This document shows, in pieces, positions 48,604 to 59,567 of a stretch of 64,000 nt of DNA. A model generated the notes under the pieces. The model ran no database searches, was not told where the DNA came from, and saw nothing but the letters and a program-made list of their open reading frames with translations. How positions within the stretch are numbered: position 1 is the first letter of the stretch; the number at the start of each line of letters is the position of its first letter. A program made the position numbers and the translations under genes. The DNA is from Manihot esculenta (lineage: Eukaryota > Streptophyta > Magnoliopsida > Malpighiales > Euphorbiaceae): contig NC_035172.2 in the NCBI RefSeq assembly GCF_001659605.2, positions 19,655,051 through 19,719,050 on the forward strand, written 5' to 3'.

Positions 48604-50599
48604 TCAAGTAATTAGAGAAGGGAAAAGGGTCCCAACTGCATTGAGTAGAAAGTGTAGCACTCCTTTTGATTTTGTAACAGCCCGAAAACCGGTACCCCTT
48701 TGTAACGGTCCGAACCATCACTGGCACTAGGATCCAGATCGGCTTAAGGCCGCCGGGACCCGTAGCAAGCCGACTATATTCTCTGTGTATCTGATAAATC
48801 CCATACATGATCAAAAATATTCAACAATCCTGTAAAACTCTCCAGGCTTAACTACTGCTACTCAGATATGCAAATTTGAAATGGCCCTCAGGGCCTATAC
48901 CAGTGACTACTATCTGCTGTGGGTCAAGGGATTGAAACCCTTTTAATCTGTAACACAATCCACTGGTATCTCATCAAAGCCATACATTAAGCCTGATACA
49001 CACATTTCTCATCAAGAAACGTACAACAGGATTCATGTACAAGGGATTAATCATACATCACACCAAAGCAAGGACACTAGGGAAAGCACAAGTCTATCCA
49101 GTATATGATAGTACATATCTATACATTACATTATAACTAATCTTTTAATTACATCATGTCCACTACGCTATTACAAACATACATTCATGCAAAACCATGC
49201 AACGTTCGGCGGCCGAACTTGGAGTTTCGGAAGCCAAATCTAAAGCACTTTCGGCGGCCGAACTTTACTTCGGCGGCCGAACCTGGCCAAATCCTCCTTG
49301 GTCGTTTCTCTTCAAAACTCAATCCTATCTCATTCTAAACCTTTAGAAACTTAAAAACAGTTAAAAAAAACCTTTCTCTTACCCTTCTAGAAAACTCTGA
49401 CATCCTCGAATTCCATCGGACGATAAGAATTTCGATGTCTGATCTAACCGGGTATTACAGATTTGGTCATAACCCATCCTATTTTTTCCATGTACTCATG
49501 AAGTAACATGATTAGTTTCTCTTCTTTCAGATGAGGCGTGCCTCTAGCTCTCATGTTTGCATTCTTGAGCATTTCCAACTTCAATTCATATTTCTCCATA
49601 GCTAGCTGCAATTTAGTACTGAATTCAGGCAAAACAAACTCAACCTTATCCGGAGGTTTGGGAAGGCATTGATCCGCATGGTCCTTTGGTTTAGGTGCTT
49701 GGAATACCATTTGTTCCTTGTGAGCATGGGCTATTTGCATTGGCTGTCTGGCTGAACTGGTTTTCGGTTCCTCCTTCTGCACAAGAGCAATCTGATTGGA
49801 AGGCTGGAGGGAGTGATCTGCGATCCAAGCTCTTTCTGCGCAAGTCTGCAGTCCATCTGTTGGATGCAGTTTGGCTCTTTTTGGCTTCCTTCATCTTTTT
49901 GGCTAGCCTCCCTGCAAAAATTATTGTTTAGCATATCATCTTGATTCATATAAAAAATTTCTTGGCTCATACAATCAATGATATCTAAATCAACAACAGG
50001 TTCTGTTTGATCAGTTTGTTTGGGCAAACAGTTTTCTGTTTTTTTTCTTCAGCAACTTGTTCTTGTACTTGCGAACCTTCATCATCTTCCTCATCATCTT
50101 GAAGTTCTTGCTCTCTTCTCAACATGATTGCACTCATTGAGGTGGCAATATGTCCAATCTGCTGTTCGAGGTCTTGCACAGAAATTGCCAATGTCTCCAT
50201 CATCTTCTCAAGGTGCTGGTTGGATCTTGGAGGTGTTGGTTGGGCTTGATATCCTTGATAGTCCTGGTAGTTGTTAGCCTCTGCATAACTGAAGTCTGGA
50301 TAGTCTCTCCAGCCTGGATTGTATGTATTATAGTATGGATCATGTCTAGGCTATTCATAGAATCCTCCAAATGCATGAACTGGTTGATCATTGAATCCTC
50401 CAAATGTATGTACTGGTTGGTCATCCTCATAAAGGGTAGGACATTGATCAGTTGGGTGTCCTACATATGCGCAAATCCCACATGGTCTGGTTCGCTGAAA
50501 CTGTTGAGCTTGTTGAGCTCGACCTATGAAAAGATTTGTCATAGCAGAGGTTAGTTTAGAGATTAGAGAAGAAAGATCAGATGTACTTACCTCAGCCAT
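48604..50599 (-). pseudogene. Gag of element A, split by a solo LTR
   Basis: Starts MAEVSTSDLSSLISKLTSAM at 50599. It has a zinc knuckle CGICAYVGHPTDQC (near 50480), reaches a TAG near 50351, and continues in frame with NTYNPGWRDYPDFSYA, a signature of gypsy gag proteins. An acidic region follows (REQELQDDEEDDEGSQ), then after frame changes PDKVEFVLPEFSTKLQLAMEKYELKLEML and MEKIGWVMTKS. There the solo LTR 48673-49459 intervenes. The end, KGVLHFLLNAVGTLFPS, closes with a stop at 48604. Broken by one nonsense codon, frame shifts and the insertion. Confidence 0.78.
48673..49459 (-). mobile_element. Internally deleted Chromo-family solo LTR, duplication GATTT
   Basis: 787 bp from TGTAACAGCCC to CCGGGTATTACA with a perfect 5-bp duplication GATTT at 48668-48672 and 49460-49464. 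It starts with the Chromo LTR sequence (GGCTTAAGGCCGCCGGGACC). About 1.5 kb of the middle is missing between GCTATTACA (near 49175) and GCAAAACCATGCAACG (near 49189). Two TTCGG(CGG)CCGAA sites and one decayed site remain at 49204-49285. A 28-bp stretch at 48673-48700 before a second TGTAACGG is peculiar to this copy. Confidence 0.92.
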
Positions 50600-50808
50600 G
50601 ATTCAGATCTGTGATGGTGACTTGCTTTGGTGAAATGATGGGCGATCTGAATGGTGAAGAGAAGGTGAGATGTGCAATTCAGTTGTTTCAAAAGGTGCTT
50701 CTGCGCAGGAGTGCTCTCTCTCTCTTTTTTTTTTTGTTCAGATCTGCGATGAGGTTTTCTTTGGGTGGCAGATTTGGTCCTGAAAGAAAAATAAATGAGT
50801 GAAATCAA

Positions 50809-50827
50809 TTCCTCGGCAACGGTGCCA
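50809..50827 (-). other. Primer binding site of element A, tRNA-Asp type
   Basis: Minus strand TGGCACCGTTGCCGAGGAA, close to TGGCGCCGTTGCCGGGGA, the PBS attributed to tRNA-Asp in Athila-type gypsy elements. It lies five bases from the LTR end at 50833. Confidence 0.8.
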
Positions 50828-50832
50828 ATTTT

Positions 50833-51220
50833 TGACTCGCGATTGTCCAAGTCGGTCAAAATAACCTTTTCGGTTATCAACAATATTAATACTGTAGATA
50901 GTGGTAAAGGATCGAATCCACAGAGAATTGAAAACTAATCCATTTTTCTTAACAAGACCAAAAGAAGTAACTGAACGAGAAACTGAAAGCATGCAGCTGA
51001 AAGCGGAATAAAAATAAATTGCAGTAAAAGTAAAATGGAGGGTTTTGAGATTGATTTGATTAGCAAACTACTGAAAGCAATTAAATGAGCGAATAATTAA
51101 AATAAAAGAGAAATTAATAAGAGAAAGGCCTAGTTGAAGAGATGGATCCACTTCGGTTGTTTGGATTGATCATCGAAACTTATATTCTTTAGGTTGATTC
51201 AATAGATTAGTTATGGAGAA
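50833..51220 (-). repeat. Truncated 5' LTR of element A
   Basis: Matches the left ~380 bp of LTR A (45959 onward), for example AATATTAATACTGTAGATAG, then stops at TTAGTTATGGAGA. The U3 promoter part is missing, so element A has no promoter of its own. Confidence 0.85.
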
Positions 51221-52855
51221 CCTTTGCTCAACCAGATCTGCACTCAAGGACATTTTGAAAAAAAAATATATATATATATATATATTTTGAGCGCACAGTC
51301 AAAAAGCCTGCCATCGCATAATTGAATCATGGATGAGGTAAGTACATCTGATCTTTCTTCTCAACTTTCTGAACTAAACTCTGCAATGACAAATTTCTTC
51401 ACAGGTCGAGCTCAACAATTTCAGCCACCAAGGCCATGTAGATCTGTGCATATATAGGACACCAAACTGATCAATGTCCCACACTTTATGAGTATGACCA
51501 ACCAGCGCATGCGTTTGAAAGATTCAATATTCAGCCTAGACATACATTTGGAGGATTCTATGAATAGCCAAGACATGATTCATACTATAACACATACAAT
51601 CCAGGTTGGGGAGACTATCCAGACTTCAGTTATACAAGGGCTAACGACTATCAGGATTATCAAGGCTATCAAGCCCAACCAGCACCTCCAAATTCCATCC
51701 AGCACCATGAAAAGATGATAGAAACAATGGTAAGTTCCATGCAAAGCATGCGACAGGACATAGGACAGCTGACTGCATTTATGAGCCGACCTGAATCCCA
51801 AGGTAAGCTCCCTTCTCAAACTGAAACTAATCCTAGACAGAATGTGAGTGCCATTACGTTGAGAAGAGAGCAAGAGCTTCAAGATGTGGAGGATGATGAT
51901 GAAAGTTGGCAAGTACAAGAATAAGCTACTGAAGAAAAGAGCCAGAAAGAGCCAGAACTAAAAGAAACTGATTGTTGCATCCAACAGATGGATTGCAGCC
52001 ATGCGCAGAATGAACAGAAGTAGACCGCACCACTTCAGCTTGGTGGGCAGATCAACCTTGCACAAGCTGAAGAAAGCTCAATTGCACCTCTTTAGATGAG
52101 TTCGCAGAAAGGCCTTGTGCAGGACAGTCTTGCAACACTTCCAGTCGCACCTTTTCAGCTTCCATCGCATGAAACTCCTTCCAGCCTTCCATTGCAGACC
52201 AATCATGTGCAAAAGGAGCAAACTGAAACCAATTCAGCCATAGATCCAACGCAAACAGCCCATGCTCACAAGGAACAAATGGTATTCCAATCACTTAAAC
52301 CAAAGGACCATGCGGATCAATGCCTTCCCCAACCTCCGGATAAGGTAGAGTTTGTTTTGCCTGAATTCAATACTAAATTGCAGCTAGCTATGGAGAAATA
52401 TGAATTGAAGTTGGAAATGCTCAAGAATGCAAACATGAGAGCTAGAGGCACACCTCATCTGAAAGAAGAGAAACTAATCATGTTACTTCATGAGTACATG
52501 GAACAAGTAGGATGGGTTATGACCAAATCAAAAGGAGTGCTACACTTTCTACTCAATTCAGTTGGGACTATTTTCCCTTCCCCAATTACTTGAAGCCTTG
52601 ATCAAGTGGATCGCACCATGCACACCACACCCAAGGGAGTACTCAGTTTTCTTTTGCATTTTAATTTTTCTAATACATTGAGGACAATGCATGATTTAGG
52701 TGTGAAGGTATATATTTCTGAATCTTTATTTTTTGTTTATTTTTGCTTTGATTTTCAGTTTGAATTTTTATTTTCATTTTTAGTGTGATTTTTTTCAATT
52801 TTTTGTTTTTGCTTTCAATAACACACAACCACAGTCTTCTTCTTTTTGATTTTTG
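51221..52855 (+). mobile_element. Athila-like fragment C, inverted internal region
   Basis: Plus-strand copy of the internal region of elements A and B: leader with an A-run and AT-repeat near 51265, gag, then the non-coding block CATTGAGGACAATGCATGATTT near 52676 up to ACCACAGTCTTCTTC near 52830. It has neither PBS nor LTR in matching orientation. It lies head-to-head with element A and is cut on the right by LTR B. Confidence 0.75.
51329..52593 (+). pseudogene. Gag of fragment C, broken
   Basis: Starts MDEVSTSDLSSQLSELNSAM, an orthologue of the element A gag. The knuckle region is destroyed by frame changes (CCTCCATGTAGATCTGTGC region near 51430). It regains frame at MVSSMQSMRQDIGQLTAFM and QELQDVEDDDESWQVQE, meets TAA near 51922, and ends with the conserved block PDKVEFVLPEFNTKLQLAME and KGVLHFLLNSVGTIFPSPIT, stopping at 52593. 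Several stops lie in between. Confidence 0.75.
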
Positions 52856-54643
52856 ATCGCGATTGTCGAAGCTGGTAAAAAATAACCTTTCTGGTTACCA
52901 ACAAATTTACACTTGTAGATAGCGGTGAAAGGATCGAATCCACAGAGAATTGAGAACTCACCTATTTCTCTTTTTATGACTAAGAAAATAAACTGAAACA
53001 ATAATAAACTAAAAATGAGATAAAAACTGAAAGCTGGATAAAACGAGATAAACTGAGATTGGGATCAAAACTGTCAGCAAAATAACAGGGGGAGTTTGGG
53101 ATTGATTGTAGTAAACTAATAATGAGAACAATAATGGAAAGCAAATAATTAAATAAAGAGTAACCAATAATGAGAAAGCTCTAGTTGAAGTATTGGATCC
53201 ACTTTAGTTGTTGGGATTGATCACAGACACTTTGTTCTTTTGGGTTGACCTAATAGATTAGTTATGGAGTTGGAATAAGATTCTCACTACCATTATCTCT
53301 CCTTATTATCAAATTAATTAGGGAACGTCCTCTAATCAATTACTAATCAACAAGTTGCCAAGGAACGTCCTTGGGCCTCAGGCAACAAACAACTGTTAAT
53401 TGCATTAAGAAATAGAGAGATCCAATCCTAGCTATCCAAACGTATGGAGATAACGCTAGATCATGCAACTTTCTTGGTTTTTATGCCAAGTGTTCTTATG
53501 TAAGAATAATCTAAGCAATTACGGACTTAAATCATTCAAACTAACAAATAATTATTTTGCAATAAAAAATCAACGTAGATCTCAATAACAAATTAAGTAA
53601 TATGAAAATTAAGTATGAAATTGCATGAATATTGAACACCCAAAAGTTAAACAATGTTTGATCAAGTCTCACAACCCATTAAACAACTAAAGCTTCAACC
53701 AATATCCAACTAGATTAAAAGAATTCAGCCACTCATGGCTGAATTAAAAACAGAAAATAAAAGGGAAAACAAAGAAGGAAGCAGGTACCGAAGAAACAAA
53801 ATTCTTGAATTCTGCCTTGCGCCGAATCCTTGCGGAAATTGCCGAGAGATGGAATTGCTTTGGTCGGCCACTTAAGGATCTTTAAATAGGACTAGAGGAG
53901 TGCACCCTAAATTCAAATTGCTGGCCACGTGTGCTGGATTTGCTGCCCATGTGCTGTTGTTCCCTATGCCGCATGTGAACGTGTGAAGTGGAGCATGTGT
54001 TTGGTCTTCAATTGTGAGGAATGGGGCTGCCGTTCACTTAGAGGCTGGTCAAGTGTCCCTTGGCTGCCCATCTCTCTTCAAGAAGCTGCCCAAGTGCTTC
54101 CAAAGGATTGCCCAAGTATCAAGTTGCTGCCCATGCACAAATAAGGAAGGTGGGGCCTTTCTTTGCACATGTGAATTTTGAATGTGCAAAGCATGAGTTG
54201 GCAAGCATGGGATCTTTGGATTTAGCTTCCTCAATAGGCTGGATTTTGAAATCCAAAATCTGAATATGAATCTTGGAGATTTGAATTTCAAAATACTTTC
54301 CTCAATTGGCTCTCCATATATGGCAACTTGAGATATGGCTTCTTACATAAGGAAGAGGCAACTTGGAGATTTGAAATTTGAATTTCAAATTGCTTTGGCT
54401 GAATGTTCTTTCCATGTTTGCCACTTTCCTTATTTAGAACTTTCCTTATTTATCTTGACTTGATTCCAACTTGGCAGGTTTGCTCTCTTTTGCTCTAATT
54501 AAGGCAGTTTTAGGGGATTTTCTCCAAAGTGTCCTTTTACACCATTTCCTGCAAAATAATATTAAAAGCACTAAAATAAGTAGAAATCATGTAAATAATC
54601 ATCAATAATATTAATATAAAATGGACTAAATTATGATCTATCA
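52856..54643 (-). repeat. Athila-like LTR B (3' LTR of element B)
   Basis: 1,788 bp from TGATCGCGATTG to GATCTATCA. It is followed by the polypurine complement AATACCCCCACACC at 54644. It differs from LTR A by substitutions and several indels in the middle (53800-54480), where both have short, fast-changing sequence. Confidence 0.85.
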
Positions 54644-55652
54644 AATACCCCCACACCTTGCCTTTTGCTTGTCCTCAAGCAAATAAATATAGTTAAACAA
54701 GCTTTCTTACTCTAGATCCTTATTTCCTCTTAAGCTCTTACTCTAAACACCTACTTTGAATCATTGCAGTGAAGAATATATGCATCAAGGTTACTCACCT
54801 TCTTTCCTTGTTTCCCTTTACTTACCATGGCTAGGATTTGTTTTCCTCAAGAGAGACTATACATGCACATATTGTTTGATTAAGACTTTTCCTAGCTTTT
54901 AGAGTGACTTGCCCTTACCTTGAAGTACTTTATTCAGGCTTCTGCACTTTTATTCTTGCTTGAACAAGTCACCAACCTATTGATGTGAAAGTTTAGATTT
55001 TCAGTTGGTCACTTGTCCAAGTGGCTACTAGCTCTGTTCATAGTCTTTTGACCATTGGAACAGTTTTTTGATTTGTGCTTTTGAGGTCTTTGCCTTTGCT
55101 GAATTTCCTTTCTCTCAATGATTTGGACAAATCAACACCAATTGCTAGATCAAGTCATATTAAGTTCATTCACACAATTTAAATTTATTCTCTCTAATGA
55201 GGGTCATCAATATATTTTTCACCATGGCAAGCTCAAAAATTCAATTCAGAAAGCAATTTCTAAAAATGAATATAACTCACTGCAATTGATTCAACTTAAG
55301 TTTAAAGAGTTATCACATCAATGGGGTCATGGAAAGAAAGCTCATCCAACACAGTCTATAAGTTTGAGTAAAGCATCTCAAAACGGAAACAAAATAAATA
55401 AAAAAAATTGTGGCTATCTGTGTGTTATTGAAAGCAAAAATGAAAAAATTTCACCTAAAGCTATTGAGAAAGGAGAAATCGCAGAAATAGAACTGAAAGG
55501 AAGAAAAAATGCAAAAATTAAAAAGTTCAGAGATATGCACCCCCACACCTAAATCATGCATTGTCCTCAATGTATAGGAAATATTAAAATGCAAAAGAAA
55601 CTGAGTACTCCCTTGGGTGTGGTGTGCATGGTGCGATCCACTTGATCAAGGC
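54644..55652. other. Polypurine tract and non-coding internal region of element B
   Basis: Collinear with 47557-48603, including CTTTCCTTGTTTCCCTTTAC near 54803 and GCACCCCCACACCTAA near 55539. An open frame at 55118-55552 on the plus strand is antisense to the element and Lys-rich; I do not regard it as a gene. Confidence 0.7.
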
Positions 55653-56796
55653 TCAAGTAATTGGGGAAGGGAAAAGAGTCCCAACTGCATTGAGCAAAAA
55701 GTGTAGCACTCCTTTTGATTTGGTCCTAGCCCATCCTATTTTTTCCATGTACTCATGAAGCAACATGATTAGCCTCTCCTCTTTCAGATGAGGTGTGCCT
55801 CTAGCCCTTATGTTTGCATTTTTGATATGATTGGGAAGCACTTTGAACTCCAATTCATGTTTCTCTATGTGTAGCTCCAATTTGGTATTGAATTCAAGCA
55901 AAATAAATTCTACCTTATCTGGAGGTTTGGGCAAGCATTGATCCGCATGGTCCTTTGGTTTAGGTGCTTGGAATACCATTTGTTCCTTGTGAGCATGAGC
56001 TGGTTGCATTGGATCTATGGCTGAATTGGTTTCAGTTTCCTCCTTCTGCACAAGATTGGACTGAAAGGGAGGACTGGGAGAGCTCACATGCGTTGGAAGC
56101 TGAAAGGACGCGCATGGAGGTGCTTTAGTTTGCGCAATGCCCTTCTGAAATGGGAGAATGGTGGGATTGTCCTGTGATGGGAGCTGAAGAGGTTCGGTTT
56201 GGATTTCCTCTGTCTGTGCAAGGCTCTTCTGTGAACTCATTTGAAGAGGTGCGATTGAGCTTCCTTCATTCTGTGCATGGCTGTAGTCCACCTGTTGGAT
56301 GCAACAGTCAGTTTCTTTCAGTTCTGGCTCTTTCTGGTTCTCTTTCCTGCAAAGATCATTGTTTAGGATATCATATTGATTCATATAAAAAACATCATTG
56401 CTCAAACAATCAATGACATCTAAACTATCAACAGGTTCTGTTTGACCAGTTTGTTTGGACAAACAGTTTTCTAGTTGTGTTTCTTCAGCAGCTTGTTCTT
56501 GAACTTGTGAACTTTCATCATCATCTCATACATCTTGAAGCTCTTCCTCTCTTTTTAACATGATTGCACTTAATGAGGTGGCCATTTGTCCCATCTGCAC
56601 TTGGAGGCTTTGTACAAAAATTGCCAATGTTTCCATCATCTCTTCAAGGTGCATATTGGAATTTGGAGGTGCTTCTTGGGCTTGATTTCCTTGATAATTT
56701 TGGTAGTCGTTAGCCCATGCATAACTGAAGTTTGGATAGTCTCTCCAATCTGGATTGTATGTATCATAGTATGGATCATGTCTAGGCTGGCTATTG
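55653..56796 (-). pseudogene. Gag of element B (C-terminal two thirds), partial
   Basis: A 269-codon open stretch (56462-55653) ends KGVLHFLLNAVGTLFPSPIT. It contains the conserved central block PDKVEFILLEFNTKLELHIE and a Gln/Pro-rich repeat-like section (QLPSQDNPTILPFQKGIAQ; SFQLPTHVSSPSPPFQSN) that element A lacks. Upstream, after a frame change near 56525, NPDWRDYPNFSYAWAN (gag signature) and acidic residues are readable to 56790. The zinc knuckle and start are missing. Confidence 0.75.
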
Positions 56797-57740
56797 TGTT
56801 AGTGTATATGCCCTAAGCCATTATCTTGGACCTTTTTGTATGTCGTTTTGGTTATTAATAAAAGAGGTTTTTATCATTATTATTTGTTTGCATGTTACAT
56901 AATAATGATTATCATCCCTGGTTACTTATTATTATGTTGATAATAATAAAATATAACTGGTATGATTATGTATATGTTGATATAATTCAATAATCATAAA
57001 TACTTGTTAGAGAACAAAGTATTGGATGGACCCGCATTGAGATCACTACATGGGTCATTGTCATAAGTGAATCTCAAAGTAGTTATGTCTTAATCTTTTG
57101 ACTTGAGATTGTCATAGTTTCCAACATAAGGACTATTATGTTTTGACATAACCAAACGTTGTCTTTAATCGGACAATCATAAAGGTTATGATTGGGCATG
57201 ATAGAAATTATGTAGAGGATAATGAACAATCAAGATAGGATTTGTCCCTCTCTTTGAGAGAGATATCTTCTGGGCCCCTCGATAAGTGAGACTGAGAAAT
57301 GCATGGCCGTGCTCAAATGAATTGATAGTGTGATCAATATCATTTGAATTTATCAGTCTACTTAGAGATTGAGAAATCATAAGTTTGAACATTATAAGTT
57401 TGACATTGACCATGACTTATGTTCAAACTAGATATCGTGTGACAAAGGGATTAATTCATATTCTATTTATTAGGCTTTATTGGACTATTGATCCTCATAT
57501 TAGTTGGGTAGTCATAATGTCTTGCTAGAGGCCACTTATGACTTATGGGCCTTGTGGGACTGGGCCTATTGCCAATTAATGTGAGCCTATTGGGTCACAC
57601 ACAAAAGAACGTTGATGATGTGCTATGTCATATTAATGGGCTAAAAGCCCAAAGCCCATTAATATAATTAATAATAATAAAGTGTTATTATTATTAATCA
57701 TTAATATAATTAATAATAATAACAAAGTGTTATTATTATT
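56797..57740 (+). repeat. Copia-type LTR fragment hosting Chromo-4
   Basis: Begins TGTTAGTGTATATGCCCTAAG, in the style of LTR starts I associate with plant Ty1/copia elements. It continues at least 944 bp without coding sequence until Chromo-4 interrupts it. Its last 85 bp hold a two-copy AT-rich repeat (ATTAATATAATTAATAATAA with AAAGTGTTATTATTATT). It is inserted in the gag of element B. Confidence 0.55.
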
Positions 57741-58345
57741 TGTAACGCCCCGGAAATCCAGACCGCTACCGGCGCTAGGATTCAGGTCGGCTTAAGGCCG
57801 CCGGAACCCGTAGCAAGCCTACATACATCCTGTTTACCTGTTTAATCCCATACATGATCAACAACGTACATAAGAATTAAAAACTTTTCTTTTTCATCAT
57901 ACACCAAACTCAACCTGTGCATGCACTGTATTCATCATATACATAAACATTAATCCCTCTGTGGGATCCCATCAAAGCCTCAAGGGCTATACGTCATATG
58001 GTGAGTTGGTTTACATCAATATCAAACACAAGATCATGTACATACCAAGGGATTAACATATACTATGGTCAAGCACAACTCTATCCTCAATAACATAATT
58101 ACATTCTTATCATTTGTCATGTCCACATACGCTAGCTATTACATACATATGACTTTTCTCTTCTTGCCTTCGCTATCTATCCCGTACCTGCAAACCTGGG
58201 GTTAGAGGAGGGGGATGAGCTAAAAGCCCAGTGAGCAGAAACTAAAAACATTATATTAAAGTTCATGCTTTCATGAAATGCATCATATCACAGACAATCC
58301 ACATCAAGGGTGAACCTGTCACCAATTAGTCCCAACATAGTCTCT

Positions 58346-58438
58346 TGCCAGGCCGTAGCATGGGGTCCTGGTCTTCCTGTCATATCATCTATAAAGTCTC
58401 GTGCCAGGCCGTAGCATGGGGTCCTGGTCTTCCTGTCA
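58346..58438. repeat. Two-copy tandem repeat in Chromo-4 LTR
   Basis: TGCCAGGCCGTAGCATGGGG TCCTGG followed by TCTTCCTGTCA, at 58346 and 58402. Clearly related to the GCCAGGGCGTAG units of Chromo-1 at the same place in the LTR. Confidence 0.85.
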
Positions 58439-58491
58439 CATTATATATCATGTCTCGTGGACTAATTGGCACCTTCGGCGGCACCTTCGGC

Positions 58492-59373
58492 GGCCGAAAG
58501 TCCTGGACAGAGACGAAACTCAGCTAGGTTCGGCGGCACCTTCGGCGGCCGAAAGTGCCAGACAGAGACGAAAGTCTCTTTTCGGGGGCACCTTCGGCAG
58601 CCGAAAGCTGCCTTCACAAGAGGGGTTCGGCGGCCGAAACTCCCTTCGGCTGCCGAACCTGGTTTCTGCCAAACGGCAGAAACTTGGTTCAAATGAACCT
58701 CCTGCCTTCCAAAACCATAGATCATGCATATATCTTAACCAAAACACACATACAAGTTCCTAGGGGTCTTAAACATGCATATACCCCATCTACAACACTT
58801 CATTCACACACAATCAAGCTACATTGCTCAAAATCACAACATAAACCCATAAGCCTACACATGAACTAAACATGCCTTTAATCCCATGAATCTTACAGGA
58901 AACTTATTTAAAACATTACAAGAGTTCAAGATCGACTCTTACCTCTTGAAGATCGAGAGTAGAGGCGATCTAACTTGGAGTTGGGAGAAATCTAGCTCCT
59001 TGGGCCTCCAAGCTCAAAACTTGCTCAAAACTTGATTCCAAAGCTTAAAAACTTCAAAGCAAGATGAAAACTTGTTAAAACCATGAAAGATCTAGAGGGA
59101 ACACTCAAGATCGAGGGAGGAACGGTGGAGACTCACCTTGGCCGACAATGGGAGAGAAAAAGCTCGCCCGTGCGGACCAAGGGGACCCTTTTATAGTGGC
59201 TGGCCAGGCCACGTTCGGGGGCCGAATGTGCCTCCGCATCCATGCAATGTTCGGCGGCCGAACATAAGGTTCGGCGGCCGAACCTGCACTTCCCTCACTT
59301 AGACTTTCGGGGGCCTAACGTGCCTCCCAAAGTCCATGCATGTTCGGCGGCCGAAAGTGAGTTTCGGCGGCCG
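58492..59373. promoter_or_regulatory. TTCGGnnnCCGAA cluster in Chromo-4 LTR
   Basis: About ten full palindromes with centres CGG, CAG, CTG and GGG, plus half sites TTCGGCGGCACC placed directly before full ones. One site near 59307 is decayed (TTCGGGGGCCTAA). Confidence 0.45.
59188..59195 (-). promoter_or_regulatory. LTR TATA box of Chromo-4
   Basis: Minus strand TATAAAAG in CCACTATAAAAGGGTCC, the same context as in the Chromo-2 LTR. In this 3' LTR it would drive transcription leftward out of the element. Confidence 0.6.
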
Positions 59374-59551
59374 AACCTGGGTTTTTCCTTAAAGAATTTT
59401 CATGCAAAAACTTATTTAAAATCATACTTAAAAACATTAAAAACATGAAAACATTTCATAAAAACATGCTCTTACCCTTCTAGAGGTTTCCGACACCCAA
59501 ATTCCACCGGACGGTAGGAATTTCGATACCGGAGTCTAGCCGGGTATTACA

Positions 59552-59567
59552 TTCTCCCCCCCTTAAG
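59552..59567 (-). other. Polypurine tract of Chromo-4
   Basis: Minus strand CTTAAGGGGGGGAGAA abutting the 3' LTR. Confidence 0.85.

Larger units (their letters stand above)
45959..51220 (-). mobile_element. Athila-like element A, gag-only, non-autonomous
   Basis: Minus-strand order: truncated 5' LTR (50833-51220), PBS (50809-50827), gag (50599-48604), about 1 kb of non-coding DNA, polypurine tract, 3' LTR (45959-47556). There is no protease, RT or integrase between gag and the polypurine tract. Element B has the same gag-to-polypurine-tract layout, so the loss of pol belongs to the family and is not a local accident. A Chromo-type solo LTR interrupts gag. Confidence 0.8.
52856..56796 (-). 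mobile_element. Athila-like element B, gag-only, 5' truncated
   Basis: 3' LTR, polypurine tract, about 1 kb non-coding, gag (55653 upward). The gag N-terminus, PBS and 5' LTR are absent because a copia-type LTR begins at 56797. It has the same pol-less layout as element A. It was inserted into fragment C. Confidence 0.78.
57741..59551 (-). repeat. 3' LTR of Chromo-4
   Basis: TGTAACGCCCCGG...GCCGGGTATTACA on the plus strand. It has a TATA box at 59188-59195 and a 56-bp tandem repeat at 58346-58438. Full palindromes lie between 58492 and 58656 and between 59213 and 59373, on both sides of the TATA box as in Chromo-2. Confidence 0.92.

Noticed and set aside
48295..48814. Phe-rich minus-strand frames near the solo LTR
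   Set aside because: Low-complexity A/T runs in the non-coding part of element A; the 155-codon frame crosses the solo LTR boundary.
55118..55552. 144-codon plus-strand frame
   Set aside because: Antisense to element B in a region conserved as non-coding in element A; Lys/Ile-rich, no homology to known proteins recognised.
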